From: JBFHIZ01 sp963666475
GTDB taxonomy: Bacteria; Bacillota; Clostridia; Lachnospirales; Lachnospiraceae
NCBI GenBank assembly: GCA_963666475.2
Contig: OY762821.2
Coordinates: 905,887-969,886 of the forward strand
Length of the DNA: 64,000 nucleotides
Reading direction: 5' to 3'
Numbering within the stretch: position 1 is the stretch's first letter; every line of letters begins with the position of its first letter. The notes beneath the pieces were generated by a model. It saw only the letters and a program-made list of their open reading frames with translations, did not search any database and was not told the origin of the DNA. Position numbers and translations under genes: made by a program. Below are positions 8,575 through 18,288 of this stretch, piece after piece.

Positions 8575-9021
8575 TTAACAGATTAAATATGCGATAGCAA
8601 TTCCGAGAAGAGCTCCGACGAAAACCTGAATTGGTGTATGTCCGACAAACTCTTTTAACTTTTCCTCTGAACGAAGCGTTTTATCTTCCATATGATTGAT
8701 CATTTCGAGTAATCCGTTCAGAACTTTGGCTTGATTTCCGGTTTCTCTTCGGACGCCCATGGCATCGTACATAACGATAAAAGCGAAAATGAGTGAGAGT
8801 GCGAATTGAAAGCTTGAAATCCCGTAAATTAGAAATGAAGCGGTTGACAGGGCGCATACAGTAGCAGAATGAGAACTAGGCATTCCGCCACTTCCTACGA
8901 GACGTTCTGCAACAAATTTTTTGGACAAGATCAAGTGAATGATGGTCTTGATAATTTGTGCAACTGCCCACCCAGAAGCAGCTGAAATGAGTACTTTATT
9001 AGCTAATAATTGATCGATCAT
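8575..9021 (-). CDS. DUF212 / divergent PAP2 family membrane protein
   Basis: This 148-residue protein belongs to the divergent PAP2 group (DUF212, Bacillus YuiD-like). Seen: a short helix near residues 12-32, GGMPSSHSA at about 45-53, hydrophobic segments at about 56-90, DAMGVRRETGNQAK at about 85-98, and a final helix at 130-147 preceded by GHTPIQV. These correspond to parts of the acid-phosphatase signature, and the family is proposed to act on lipid phosphates; activity is not shown. AAGGAA supports ATG at 9021. It is minus-strand, with its stop about 160 bp upstream of the DUF3048 start, and diverges from the polysaccharide locus. Confidence 0.88.
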   Translation of the reverse strand: MIDQLLANKVLISAASGWAVAQIIKTIIHLILSKKFVAERLVGSGGMPSSHSATVCALSTASFLIYGISSFQFALSLIFAFIVMYDAMGVRRETGNQAKVLNGLLEMINHMEDKTLRSEEKLKEFVGHTPIQVFVGALLGIAIAYLIC

Positions 9022-9056
9022 GATAATTTCCTTCCATTTTGAAAAACTAAAGTATT

Positions 9057-9070
9057 TATAGTATACTATA
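9057..9070. promoter_or_regulatory. 14-bp perfect palindrome in a divergent promoter region
   Basis: TATAGTATACTATA is a perfect palindrome in the 128-bp gap between the minus-strand DUF212 gene and the first gene of the polysaccharide locus. It provides TATACT-like -10 hexamers on both strands, so it may be overlapping divergent promoter elements or an operator. Confidence 0.45.
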
Positions 9071-9149
9071 CGGGGAGATTATTTGTCTATCTTCAAAAAA
9101 ATAAATTAAGAATCGTTTTAAGATTTGGTTTTATAGGAGAATATCTGCT

Positions 9150-10511
9150 ATGAACATTAGAAAAAATACTACATTGGGCATTTGTATTCTTATTTTTTTT
9201 GGAATTTTTTTATCTTACTTTTATATTGATACAACAAGCTTGATTGTTTGGTCAACGAACATTTGGGATTGTGTTTTTGGAGATGGCATTCGTAGTTACT
9301 ATCAGTATACGGCATTAAATGTACAAGGAATTCCGCATTCTGTGGTTGGAAATGATTTGCTGATTTACGTTCCTTGGGCGATCTGGAATTTTCCGATTTG
9401 GGTAATTAGTAAGTTGACACATACGCCAATTAGCACGAATGTTTTGATGCTTACTTTTGCTAAGTTATTTCTCGTTTTTTGTTTATGCGGTGTGTTGTAT
9501 GTGTGTAAACAAATTTTCGATCTGCTTGGGGTCCATAAGGGTGAACAAAAGAGCGTTCTTTTATTGATTATTACATCTATGTTTACAATTACCTCGATTC
9601 TGTATGCGGGACAAAATGATATCTTGCCGATTCTAATGTTTTTGATAGCTTTTAAGGGATTATTGAAGAATAGAACCAGTTCTTTTTTGATTTTCGTTGC
9701 CCTATCCATAGCGATGAAACCATATATGCTATTTTCCTTTGTTATTCTTATTTTTCTAACCGAAAAAAAATTTTGGAGAATTCTTGGAAAACTATTGGCA
9801 GGCGTCAGCTTGTTTGCACTACAAAAAATAATATTAAGATCCTTTCCATATTACTTAGAATCCACAAGTAGTGGAGCCGCACGTGGTGAATTTGTAAGTC
9901 TGCTAAAAGCAAGAATTGGAGTGAGTGCGTATCCGGTTTCGGCATTTTTGTTGTTCTTTGGAGTTGCAGCTGTAATTGCATATTTTACAAAGTACGAGGA
10001 ACAGAAGCGGTCAGAATATCTGGTGTATTTTACCTTGCTCCCTTTGTTCGTTTTGTTTTCTACAGCAGAATATACGTTTTATCGCCCTTTTTATTTAGTT
10101 CCGTTTTTGTATTTCTTATTTGTACAAAACAAGAAAGTACCTATATACTTTCAGTTGTTTTTGGAATCTTTATTAATAGGATTTATGGGCTATCAATTTT
10201 ATCGTACAGAAATGCTGTATTATAATCCGATGTATATGAATTGGTCTTTCTTTGGAAGGCTTTTTGGGTTGGAAATCGTGGGTGGAAATTCCATTGCTGA
10301 ATATAGTGGGAATATGATTGCTGAAACAGGAGCATTCATTTCTTCCACATTTATTTTGTTGATTTTTTCGGTGTTTGCAGTTGTAAATCATCCTGGATTT
10401 CAGAAGAAATTGGATTTATCTGTATGGGAAAATGCAAGGTGGGTCAAATATATGAGACTTGGTTTGACGTTGATTCTCATTGGTTTTAGTTTAATACCAC
10501 TGTTATTTTAA
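9150..10511 (+). CDS. GT-C-like polytopic membrane protein (putative glycosyltransferase)
   Basis: The 453-residue protein has about ten hydrophobic segments from residue 7 to the C-terminus. After the first helix an exterior loop carries the acidic pair NIWDCVFGDGIRSYY, the position where GT-C transferases that use lipid-phosphate sugars place catalytic Asp residues. No full family signature is recognised, so assignment is by topology and neighbours. AGGAG at 9135-9139 lies 10 nt before ATG. It is the first gene of a co-directional run of envelope polysaccharide genes, 21 bp before the Wzz-like gene. It could instead be another polymer-assembly membrane protein. Confidence 0.6.
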   Translation: MNIRKNTTLGICILIFFGIFLSYFYIDTTSLIVWSTNIWDCVFGDGIRSYYQYTALNVQGIPHSVVGNDLLIYVPWAIWNFPIWVISKLTHTPISTNVLMLTFAKLFLVFCLCGVLYVCKQIFDLLGVHKGEQKSVLLLIITSMFTITSILYAGQNDILPILMFLIAFKGLLKNRTSSFLIFVALSIAMKPYMLFSFVILIFLTEKKFWRILGKLLAGVSLFALQKIILRSFPYYLESTSSGAARGEFVSLLKARIGVSAYPVSAFLLFFGVAAVIAYFTKYEEQKRSEYLVYFTLLPLFVLFSTAEYTFYRPFYLVPFLYFLFVQNKKVPIYFQLFLESLLIGFMGYQFYRTEMLYYNPMYMNWSFFGRLFGLEIVGGNSIAEYSGNMIAETGAFISSTFILLIFSVFAVVNHPGFQKKLDLSVWENARWVKYMRLGLTLILIGFSLIPLLF

Positions 10512-10532
10512 GAAAGAAAGGCATAAAACAGT

Positions 10533-11585
10533 ATGTTGGAAAGAAATTTTGGGAAAGAACAGTTTGATCTACATTTATTTATTTTGTTATTTGCACGGAA
10601 ATTTTGGATGGTTATTCTAGGAGCTTTATCGGGAGCGATACTTTTTGGAGGGATATACTATTTGGCCAATGTGACATTTGCGCCTGCAATTCCATACGAG
10701 ATGGTATCGGATCTTTATTTGGACTATGTGGTAGAGCAACAAGATACATTTAATAAGGAGACATGGGCTGAAATTGTGAAATCAGACGTGATTCTAGATC
10801 TTGTAATGGAACAACTTCCGGAAAAGTATACCAAAGAGGAGCTAAAGGAGGCAATATCTGCAACTTTATTATCTTCGGTTAAAATATTGACTACTACGGT
10901 AACGATGGAAGACAAAGAAGATGTGGAAATCATCGACAAAGCATTGAGAGAGGCTTTGAAAATATTCGGAGAAGAGCAGAATGAGTTTTCGGAAATTTGT
11001 GAGTGGGATGTTCCTTTGCAGGCAACATTGATTAAGCAAGATATCCGCTTAAAGAATACCATCGTACTTGGTGCGGTTACAGGATTACTACTTGTTTCTT
11101 TTGGGGTCGTGCTTTATTTGATTTGGGATGAAAAAATATATTTGCCAAAGCAATTTGAGGAAAGATACCAATTGCCCTGTTTTGGGAATTTTGGAGAATC
11201 ATTTACAAAAGCAAATGTGGAAAAGCAACTTTTCGATACAAATGAACTGAATTTTTTGATTATTGAGCAAGAGTCGAAGCTACATTCTTTGACAGAAGAA
11301 GATGTACTCGAAGGGATTTTTGATACAAAGGGACCAAGAAAAGCCTGTATCATGAAAAATCCAATGTTTTATATAAATGAGATTTCAAAAATTGAACAGG
11401 AAAAGCAAATAGTTTTATTGGTGAGCGGAAGCATACAGAATAGTAAGTTGATTGCGGATATCATTCGTATACTGGAACAGAATGCTTGCAAAATAAAGGG
11501 AGCTATTTTATACGATTATAGCAAGAAGATTCAAAAGTTTTATTATCTTCCCCAAATAGAGTGGATAAAAAAACACATGAAATAA
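10533..11585 (+). CDS. Wzz/CapA-like polysaccharide co-polymerase with degenerate C-terminal domain
   Basis: The 350-residue protein shows the co-polymerase layout: cytosolic start, helix at about residues 25-48, an extracytoplasmic helical region (about 50-170), second helix at about 178-198, then a cytosolic tail. Such proteins regulate polymer chain length. The C-terminal 150 residues look like a reduced bacterial tyrosine-kinase/ParA domain: the late strands are there (IVLLVSGSIQNSKLIADIIRI, then KIKGAILYDY), but no Walker A lysine loop and no tyrosine cluster are visible. It precedes the EpsG-like polymerase by 12 bp, a usual partner. It is weakly similar at the sequence level, so confidence is moderate. 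Confidence 0.7.
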   Translation: MLERNFGKEQFDLHLFILLFARKFWMVILGALSGAILFGGIYYLANVTFAPAIPYEMVSDLYLDYVVEQQDTFNKETWAEIVKSDVILDLVMEQLPEKYTKEELKEAISATLLSSVKILTTTVTMEDKEDVEIIDKALREALKIFGEEQNEFSEICEWDVPLQATLIKQDIRLKNTIVLGAVTGLLLVSFGVVLYLIWDEKIYLPKQFEERYQLPCFGNFGESFTKANVEKQLFDTNELNFLIIEQESKLHSLTEEDVLEGIFDTKGPRKACIMKNPMFYINEISKIEQEKQIVLLVSGSIQNSKLIADIIRILEQNACKIKGAILYDYSKKIQKFYYLPQIEWIKKHMK

Positions 11586-11597
11586 AGGCGGATTTTT

Positions 11598-12686
11598 ATG
11601 GTAATCTACATTCTATTGACTGTATTTGTTGTTGGGTTGGGTTTTCTATTACAACAGGAAACCAGTGGACAGATTACGCTGACATCAAATACTCTTACAA
11701 AAGAGAAGGCGAATAATTATATAATTTTAGGGGCAATATTTTTGCTCCTTGTTTTTGTGTCAGCTTCTCGAATTGCAGTGGGAGGAGATTATTGGGGATA
11801 CACGCTCAACTTTGAGAAAATTGAGGCGGGTAGAGCGGTTTCTACAGAGATTGGATTTAACTTCATTGTTAAATTGATGCATTATCTCTTTGGTTTGGAC
11901 AATTACCTTGTAATTTTTGGATTGTTTGCGGTGGTCACAATCTTTTTTATGGTGAGAGCGATTTCAAATCAAAGTGATTGGATGATGTTCTCGTTCTTTC
12001 TTTTAATGACTGGTGGATATTATTTTTCCACCATGACATCCGTGCGATATTATTTTGCTTTGGCAGTTGGTTTGTTTGCTGCGAAATATGCAATTCGAAG
12101 AGAATGGGGAAAACTGATTATAATTTTGATGGCAACAGCACTCATACACATGTCTGTATTGATCCTATTTCCGATCTATTGGCTTGCAACAAGAAAATAT
12201 CATCGAATACATCTGATAGGTCTTGGCACTATTTGCATTAGCTTTTTATTTTTTCAAGATTTTTATCGTAGGATTATTTTTCTTTTTTATCCGTACTATG
12301 AGGGTAGTATGTTTGACACGGGTGACACATCCATTGTAAATATTGCAAAAGGACTTGCAATTTTAATCTTTTCATTGATTTATTATCGAAAAATCATTCA
12401 AAAAAATGAGGCATTACAGTTTTATTTTTACTTAAACTTATTTGCTTTGATCTTATATGTATTTTGTTCCTTTGTTCCGGAAATATCCAGAATTGGATAC
12501 TATATGAATGTCACAAACATCTTTTTGATACCTGGAATTTTAAAAAAGATTGAGAATAAGAAATGGAGAATGTTTTTCACGTGGTCCGTTGTTGGGGCGT
12601 ATATCCTGTATTTCGCCTTCTTTTTACATAGTTGCTATGATATTGACGTACGACTTCTTCCGTACCTTACATGGATTTATGATTAA
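11598..12686 (+). CDS. EpsG-family (Wzy-like) polysaccharide polymerase
   Basis: This 362-residue polytopic protein has about ten to eleven membrane segments. EpsG-like marks include FVSASRIAVGGDYWGY (the R..VG.DY..Y element of the family) near residues 52-67 and FFMVRAIS...W near 120. EpsG proteins polymerise lipid-linked repeat units outside the membrane. It lies 12 bp after the co-polymerase and 23 bp before a GT4 glycosyltransferase. The ribosome site is weak (AAAGGCGG at 11584-11591). No other polymerase candidate is as clear in this locus, so it is the likely polymerase for the first polysaccharide. Confidence 0.82.
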   Translation: MVIYILLTVFVVGLGFLLQQETSGQITLTSNTLTKEKANNYIILGAIFLLLVFVSASRIAVGGDYWGYTLNFEKIEAGRAVSTEIGFNFIVKLMHYLFGLDNYLVIFGLFAVVTIFFMVRAISNQSDWMMFSFFLLMTGGYYFSTMTSVRYYFALAVGLFAAKYAIRREWGKLIIILMATALIHMSVLILFPIYWLATRKYHRIHLIGLGTICISFLFFQDFYRRIIFLFYPYYEGSMFDTGDTSIVNIAKGLAILIFSLIYYRKIIQKNEALQFYFYLNLFALILYVFCSFVPEISRIGYYMNVTNIFLIPGILKKIENKKWRMFFTWSVVGAYILYFAFFLHSCYDIDVRLLPYLTWIYD

Positions 12687-12709
12687 TTAAGAAAAGGCTG
12701 GTATATTAA

Positions 12710-13996
12710 ATGAGAGTTTTATGGTTGTGTAATATTATGCTTCCAGTGATTGGTGAATCTCTGGGGCTTCCATATTCTATGGGGGGTGGCTGGCTCTCCG
12801 GTCTTTCTCATGATGTGAGATGCCATGCAGACGAAATTACACTTGCAGTCTGTTTCCCTATGGACGTGCATGGAGTCTTAAAATCAGGCATGGTAAAAGG
12901 AAACGAATCTTTAGGTGAACTTCAGTATTACGGCTTTCCATCTGCGCACAAGTTGGACGGAGTCTATGATTTGGAATTGGAAAACTATATGCAGGAGATT
13001 TTGGATGATTATAAGCCAGATTTGATTCATATCTTTGGTACGGAGTATACACACACCTATGCGATGCTAAAAGTTGCAGATGGGAAATACAAAAGTGTGG
13101 TCAGTATGCAGGGAGTGATTTCTGTTTGTGCCGAAAGGTACGAAGCAAAGCTTCCGAAAAGAATTGTAAACCGATATACTTTTCGAGATTTCGTGAAAAA
13201 GGATAATATCGCACAAGCAAAAAGTATTTTCGAAAAAAGATCGGAGTACGAGATAAAGGCTTTATCTCTGGCTAAGAATGTAATTGGTAGAACTTCGTTT
13301 GATAAAAATGAGGTGCTGGGTATCAACCCAAAGCTGAAGTACTTTAAGTTAAATGAAACACTTCGTGATTTGTTTTATAAAGAGCAGTGGGATTTAGGCG
13401 AGACAACACCATATTCAGTGATGTTTAGTCAGGCAAACTATCCATTAAAAGGATTTCATTTTGTTTTGGAAGCTTTTGCAAAACTCTTGAAGCAATATCC
13501 TGAGGCCAGGCTATTTGTAGCAGGTGATAAGATTATTTCGGATGGCAGTTTGAAAAGTCGAATTCGAGAATCTTCTTACGGAAAATACTTGGGAGAATTG
13601 ATTCATAAAAATCATTTAGAAGAGAAAATTGAGTTTCTAGGTCCGCTAAAAGTAAAAGAGATGTGTGCGCTATATCAAAAGTGTCACGTTTTTGTAAGTG
13701 CATCAGTTATTGAAAATTCGCCAAATTCTGTTGGGGAAGCAATGCTTCTAGGGATGCCAGTCATCAGTTCAAATGTAGGTGGTGTTCCTGATCTTATGGA
13801 AAATGGGAAGGAAGGAATTTTGTTTGAAAACGGTGATGTCGGTGGATTGTATAAGGCTATGGTAGAACTTTTTGAGAATCCGGAAAAAGCAGTGGAAATC
13901 GGACGAAGAGGAAGAGAGCGCGCCAGTATCACGCATCAAAGAGATCACAATTATGAGCAATTGATGAATATATATAGAGAAATTGAGGCAAATTAG
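12710..13996 (+). CDS. GT4-family glycosyltransferase
   Basis: A 428-residue cytosolic GT-B fold enzyme. The N-terminal half has a glycine-rich start (GGGWLSGLS) and PDLIHIFGTEYTH; the C-terminal donor domain contains PLKGFHFVLEAFAKL, LFVAGD, EFLGPL and the retaining GT4 signature IENSPNSVGEAMLLGMPVI with GGVPDLM. It transfers a nucleotide-activated sugar to a lipid-linked acceptor; the specific sugar cannot be read. The stop codon is directly before the next glycosyltransferase start (1 bp gap), so the two are probably translationally coupled. Confidence 0.88.
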   Translation: MRVLWLCNIMLPVIGESLGLPYSMGGGWLSGLSHDVRCHADEITLAVCFPMDVHGVLKSGMVKGNESLGELQYYGFPSAHKLDGVYDLELENYMQEILDDYKPDLIHIFGTEYTHTYAMLKVADGKYKSVVSMQGVISVCAERYEAKLPKRIVNRYTFRDFVKKDNIAQAKSIFEKRSEYEIKALSLAKNVIGRTSFDKNEVLGINPKLKYFKLNETLRDLFYKEQWDLGETTPYSVMFSQANYPLKGFHFVLEAFAKLLKQYPEARLFVAGDKIISDGSLKSRIRESSYGKYLGELIHKNHLEEKIEFLGPLKVKEMCALYQKCHVFVSASVIENSPNSVGEAMLLGMPVISSNVGGVPDLMENGKEGILFENGDVGGLYKAMVELFENPEKAVEIGRRGRERASITHQRDHNYEQLMNIYREIEAN

Positions 13997-13997
13997 A

Positions 13998-15188
13998 ATG
14001 CAGAGTAAAAAGATTGTTTATGTTTCGAATGTTTGCTCGGAGAAGAAATTAGAGCAACTATTTGAAGGAAAATACGATGGGGTGCCACAGCAAATACAAA
14101 GATATCACCGAATTTTAATTGGGGGACTTGCAAAGAGACAAAATGTTGAAGTTGAAGTTTTGTCGGCTTTGCCCGTGACACCTGGAAATTGTAGACTAAA
14201 AAAAATCCCAGGTGAAAAGATACAAAATGGTGATGTGAATTATCACTATCTTGCGACGAAGAATGCAAAAATTGCAAAGCGGTTAGGTGATCTTCTGGGT
14301 GGTTTTTTTGGAGTTTTATTTCAGAGAGGCAAACGTAAGGATACGATTGTTATCGTAGATATTTTAGATGTAAGTGTAGTACTTGGTGCTTTAATTGCTT
14401 CAAAAATCAGAGGATTTCACTCAATTGGCATCGTAACAGACCTTCCAGATTTTTTGTTTGTCATTGGTAGATTACATGCGAAATTGGCGAACTTTAACAT
14501 TCGCTGTTCGGATGCATACATTCTTCTTACCGAGCAAATGAATGAGATCATTAATCCGGACTTTTCAAAACCATATTTGGTGATGGAAGGTCATGTTCCC
14601 ACATCTGCTGAAATGGGAGAATATGCAAAAAGTCCAGAATGGGTGTGCTTTTATGCAGGAACTCTTGACGAACGATATGGGGTGAAGGATTTAGTAGAAG
14701 GCTTTTTAAAAGCAGAACTTCCGAATGCTAGATTAGACATTTATGGAGAAGGAAATTTTAAAGAGGAGCTCATAGAATTGTCAAAGGTACATGAAAATGT
14801 ATGCTATCAAGGTGTTCGGTCGAATCGAGAAATTGTTATCGAGGAAAAAAAAGCTTCATTGCTGATCAATCCAAGACCTTCTCATGAAGAATTTGTAAAA
14901 TACTCATTTCCTTCAAAAAATATGGAATATTTAGTTTCCGGTACGCCTGTTCTTTCTACGTGGCTGCCAGGAATGCCAAAGGAATATAAAGATTATATGT
15001 ATGTGATCAAAGATGAGAGTGCGGATGGTATTGCACACGCTTTGAAAGAGGTATTTTCGTATACAGAAACACAACGAAGTCAGATGGCATCTCGTGCAAA
15101 GTCATTTGTTCTAAAGGAAAAATCAGAGAATGCACAGGCTGAAAAAGTTGAGATGTTTATAAGGAGTATATATGACGAGTCTATTTAA
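13998..15188 (+). CDS. Glycosyltransferase (GT-B fold, GT4-like)
   Basis: About 396 residues starting MQSKKIVYVSNV. ATG 13998 is chosen over the upstream TTG 13983, since GAGG at 13985-13988 gives a 9-nt spacing. The C-terminal half contains FYAGTLDERYGVKDLVEGF, LDIYGEG, and NPRPSHEEFVKYSFPSKNMEY followed by SGTPVLSTWLPGMP, the donor-binding region of GT4-like enzymes. The N-terminal domain has VDILDVSVVLGALIAS and IGIVTDLPDF. The 3' end overlaps the next gene by 17 nt. It probably adds one residue to the repeat unit on the inner membrane face; sugar specificity is unknown. Confidence 0.82.
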   Translation: MQSKKIVYVSNVCSEKKLEQLFEGKYDGVPQQIQRYHRILIGGLAKRQNVEVEVLSALPVTPGNCRLKKIPGEKIQNGDVNYHYLATKNAKIAKRLGDLLGGFFGVLFQRGKRKDTIVIVDILDVSVVLGALIASKIRGFHSIGIVTDLPDFLFVIGRLHAKLANFNIRCSDAYILLTEQMNEIINPDFSKPYLVMEGHVPTSAEMGEYAKSPEWVCFYAGTLDERYGVKDLVEGFLKAELPNARLDIYGEGNFKEELIELSKVHENVCYQGVRSNREIVIEEKKASLLINPRPSHEEFVKYSFPSKNMEYLVSGTPVLSTWLPGMPKEYKDYMYVIKDESADGIAHALKEVFSYTETQRSQMASRAKSFVLKEKSENAQAEKVEMFIRSIYDESI

Positions 15189-16749
15189 AAGGATTGATTC
15201 AAAATTCATATGGAAAGTACTTATCGTACTTGCGCCTGTGGGAATCGCTGGGTTGGTCGTTTTGATTCAAGGATTGATACAAGAACAAATGTCTCTTCCG
15301 ATACCTTCGTGGAACGACGAGGCGGCCTATTATTCTCTCGTTAAAACCATGTTGTCTCATGGACAACCAACTGGATACTGGGGATTTAATGGCGGACATG
15401 CAATTATTGGCACAGGAAGTGGTTGGAGTTCGGCAATTATTTTCCCTTACGCGATGTTCGCATGGATTTTTGGGATGAACTATCACACCGTTTTTTTTGC
15501 AAATGTTTTTTATCTATCCCTTGCACAATTTTTATTTCTGATACTTGTAAAACCTGAAAAAGAAAAGTTAAATCGAATTTTAATATTGCAACTTACATCA
15601 GTTGTTACTATCTTGTATATGACTACTTCGATGTCTGAGCCATTTCGCTTTGCGCTTGCAATTGTCTTGGCTGGAATTTTTCATCGGTTGTACTTTATGA
15701 AAACCTCATGGGTATTTCGATATGTTTTGATTCCAATTTATATTATGGTCATCTCTCAGATCTATATATTCATGGTATTTTGCGTACCAATTTATATGTT
15801 TGGCATTTTGCGAAATTGGAAGATCTGGAAACGTATTTTAATCTCTTTTCTATCTATGGCTTTGGTAGCAGGGTTAAGCTACTATATTCTGCATCTAATC
15901 TCTAGTAATTATAATATTTACAAAACAGAGGATATTTTTAATGCCCTGAGTCAGGGTGATTATTTTGGCGCGATTGTTGTATTTTTAAAAAATGTACTGA
16001 ATGGAGTTTATACACTTCTTTCGATTGCTGATCGGTATGTGGGTAATGGAATGTTTGTTTGGTTTGTTCCATTTTGTGTTTTGATGTGTATAGTTCCTCT
16101 GGGGATTTGGTTAATGCATATTCTAAAAACAAAGAATTATAAAAAAACAGATGATATCTTATTAATGATTGTAGCATATAGCATGAGCTTATTCTTATTT
16201 ATGTATGTTTCTGTTTATTCACTGGAACGATTTACTTTTTTTCGAGGAATTGGGATTGTAATAATTTTTTCGATGTACCTATTAACACAATTGGAGAATC
16301 GAAAAGTTTATTTGCTATTTGGTGTTTTATATGGATTAGGTGTAGTGTTTTTGCCGCTCAACTTAGCTGATTTTAGTACAGAAAGATATTTATCGAATGC
16401 TGAAATTACAAACTGGTGTGACTTCTCGGAGTCGCTTGAAGAAGTTTTGGTATTACGTGAATCCTCGGATCCTTGGGCAAATACAATCGCAGTGTATACC
16501 TTGGAACCTGAAGTGATGACCTCGATACCCAGTGGATTTGGTGTCAATATGATGATGGATCAAACAATTTTTTCAAAGGATGCGGCATATCTTTTACTAC
16601 CTGTAAATTCACCAGAAGACTCGCTTCGAACAGATTGGCTGGAGGCAGATTATCAGAATTTTATGAAAAACAATTCGGAAATGATGAAAGAATACACAAT
16701 GATTTTTGAGGGAAATGGTGTTCAAATATATAAGAAACAAGATATTTAA
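15172..16749 (+). CDS. GT-C-like polytopic membrane protein
   Basis: The 525-residue protein has a helix at about residues 14-36, a first exterior loop with the acidic motif PSWNDEAAYY, about ten further membrane helices, and a roughly 130-residue exterior C-terminal domain (DSLRTDWLEADY, ending VQIYKKQDI). This topology, with acidic residues after helix 1 and a soluble tail, matches GT-C enzymes that use polyprenyl-phosphate sugars. The start overlaps the previous glycosyltransferase by 17 nt and AAGGAG precedes it. A flippase is less likely because the helix pattern and tail do not fit Wzx. Confidence 0.6.
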   Translation: MTSLFKRIDSKFIWKVLIVLAPVGIAGLVVLIQGLIQEQMSLPIPSWNDEAAYYSLVKTMLSHGQPTGYWGFNGGHAIIGTGSGWSSAIIFPYAMFAWIFGMNYHTVFFANVFYLSLAQFLFLILVKPEKEKLNRILILQLTSVVTILYMTTSMSEPFRFALAIVLAGIFHRLYFMKTSWVFRYVLIPIYIMVISQIYIFMVFCVPIYMFGILRNWKIWKRILISFLSMALVAGLSYYILHLISSNYNIYKTEDIFNALSQGDYFGAIVVFLKNVLNGVYTLLSIADRYVGNGMFVWFVPFCVLMCIVPLGIWLMHILKTKNYKKTDDILLMIVAYSMSLFLFMYVSVYSLERFTFFRGIGIVIIFSMYLLTQLENRKVYLLFGVLYGLGVVFLPLNLADFSTERYLSNAEITNWCDFSESLEEVLVLRESSDPWANTIAVYTLEPEVMTSIPSGFGVNMMMDQTIFSKDAAYLLLPVNSPEDSLRTDWLEADYQNFMKNNSEMMKEYTMIFEGNGVQIYKKQDI

Positions 16750-16791
16750 GGATGTACATCAAAATATTTACTAGAAATTCGGAGGATGACT

Positions 16792-18276
16792 ATGCTATTT
16801 AATTCGATTCACTTTTTCGTATTTTTTCCGGTTGTCGTATTACTTTATTTTATTCTTCCTAAAAAAATACGATATATCTGGTTGCTTTTTTCAAGTTATT
16901 ATTTTTATATGAGTTGGAATGCCAAGTACGCAATTCTTATAGCTATTTCTACTGGGATCACATGGCTAAGTGGATTGATACTTGGAAAAGTAAAAAGTAA
17001 GATAATGAAGAATTTGACAGTTGCAGCTAGCATGGTGTCAAATCTTTCAATTCTGATTTTTTTTAAATATTTTGATTTTTTGTTAGGCAACGTCAATTTC
17101 ATTTTGGAAAAGTTGAATTTGGAAGTGATTTCCAACCAATTCGATGTTATTCTTCCTGTCGGTATTTCCTTCTATACATTTCAGGCGTTGAGTTATACGA
17201 TGGATGTATATCGGGGAGAAGTAAAAGAAGAGAAGAATATTTTGAAGTATGCGCTATTTGTTTCTTTTTTTCCACAACTTGTAGCGGGACCAATTGAACG
17301 CTCAAAACATTTGATTTCGCAAATAGATCAAATAGAGAAAATTCAAGTATGGAATTATGAGCGAGTGACTAACGGGTTGACGATGATGTTATGGGGCCTT
17401 TTTTTAAAAATGGTCATTGCAGATAGAGCGGCAATTTTGGTTAATCAAGTATTTAATCAACCATATTTTTATGGAACGGTAGAATTATCTGTTGCAGCTA
17501 TTTGCTTTGCGGTTCAAATTTACTGCGATTTTAGTGGGTATTCGACCATTGCTATTGGGGCAGCAAAAGTAATGGGGTTTGATTTAATGGAGAATTTTGA
17601 CACCCCATATTTCTCTAAAAATATTCGTGTTTTTTGGAAGAGATGGCACATTTCACTTAGTACATGGTTTAGAGACTACGTGTATATTCCTTTAGGGGGA
17701 AACCGGTGCTCAAGAGGAAGACGGTATTTTAATTTGTTTCTCACCTTTTTGGTAAGTGGATTGTGGCATGGCGCATCATGGACCTTTGTGCTTTGGGGTG
17801 GACTTCACGGAGGCTATCAGATCATAGGTGATCTTTTACGACCTGTGAAAAAGAAGTTCTATAAATTAACAAAGATGAATACGGATGTGTTTAGCTTTCG
17901 ACTTTCTCAGGTGCTGATTACTTTTTTGCTTACTACATTTGCTTGGATTTTCTTTCGTGCAAATAGTGTTTCGGATGCTTTTTTGTTCATTAGGCGTCTT
18001 TTTACCAAGTGGAATCCATGGGTATTATTTGATCAAAGCATCTATCGGCTAGGTCTCGACGCAATCGAGATAAATATTTTGTTTTTTGCTGTTTGTATGC
18101 TATTTGCCGTGGATTATATTAAATATCGGAAAAAGCTTCAGTTTTCAGAGTTTCTTTCCGTTCAAAATACATGGTTCCGTTGGGCAGTGATTATTGCAGT
18201 AATTCTTTCTATCTTAGTATTTGGAATCTATGGTACAGAGTTTGATACCTCGAAATTTATTTATTTTGATTTTTAG
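16792..18276 (+). CDS. MBOAT-family O-acyltransferase (AlgI/DltB-like)
   Basis: MBOAT proteins of this type move acetyl or other acyl groups across the membrane onto surface polysaccharides. The start is ATG 16792: the ATG at 16786 touches the GGAGG at 16781-16785, whereas 16792 is 6 nt away. The 494-residue product opens MLFNSIHFFVFFPVVV..YF, carries LPVGISFYTFQALSYTMDVYRGE and FFPQLVAGPIERS, WHISLSTWFRDYVYIPLGG, and the catalytic His in SGLWHGASWTFVLWGGLHG. All family elements are present, so it should be active. The next gene encodes its SGNH-like partner, 12 bp downstream. Confidence 0.93.
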   Translation: MLFNSIHFFVFFPVVVLLYFILPKKIRYIWLLFSSYYFYMSWNAKYAILIAISTGITWLSGLILGKVKSKIMKNLTVAASMVSNLSILIFFKYFDFLLGNVNFILEKLNLEVISNQFDVILPVGISFYTFQALSYTMDVYRGEVKEEKNILKYALFVSFFPQLVAGPIERSKHLISQIDQIEKIQVWNYERVTNGLTMMLWGLFLKMVIADRAAILVNQVFNQPYFYGTVELSVAAICFAVQIYCDFSGYSTIAIGAAKVMGFDLMENFDTPYFSKNIRVFWKRWHISLSTWFRDYVYIPLGGNRCSRGRRYFNLFLTFLVSGLWHGASWTFVLWGGLHGGYQIIGDLLRPVKKKFYKLTKMNTDVFSFRLSQVLITFLLTTFAWIFFRANSVSDAFLFIRRLFTKWNPWVLFDQSIYRLGLDAIEINILFFAVCMLFAVDYIKYRKKLQFSEFLSVQNTWFRWAVIIAVILSILVFGIYGTEFDTSKFIYFDF

Positions 18277-18288
18277 AAAGGCTGAATT

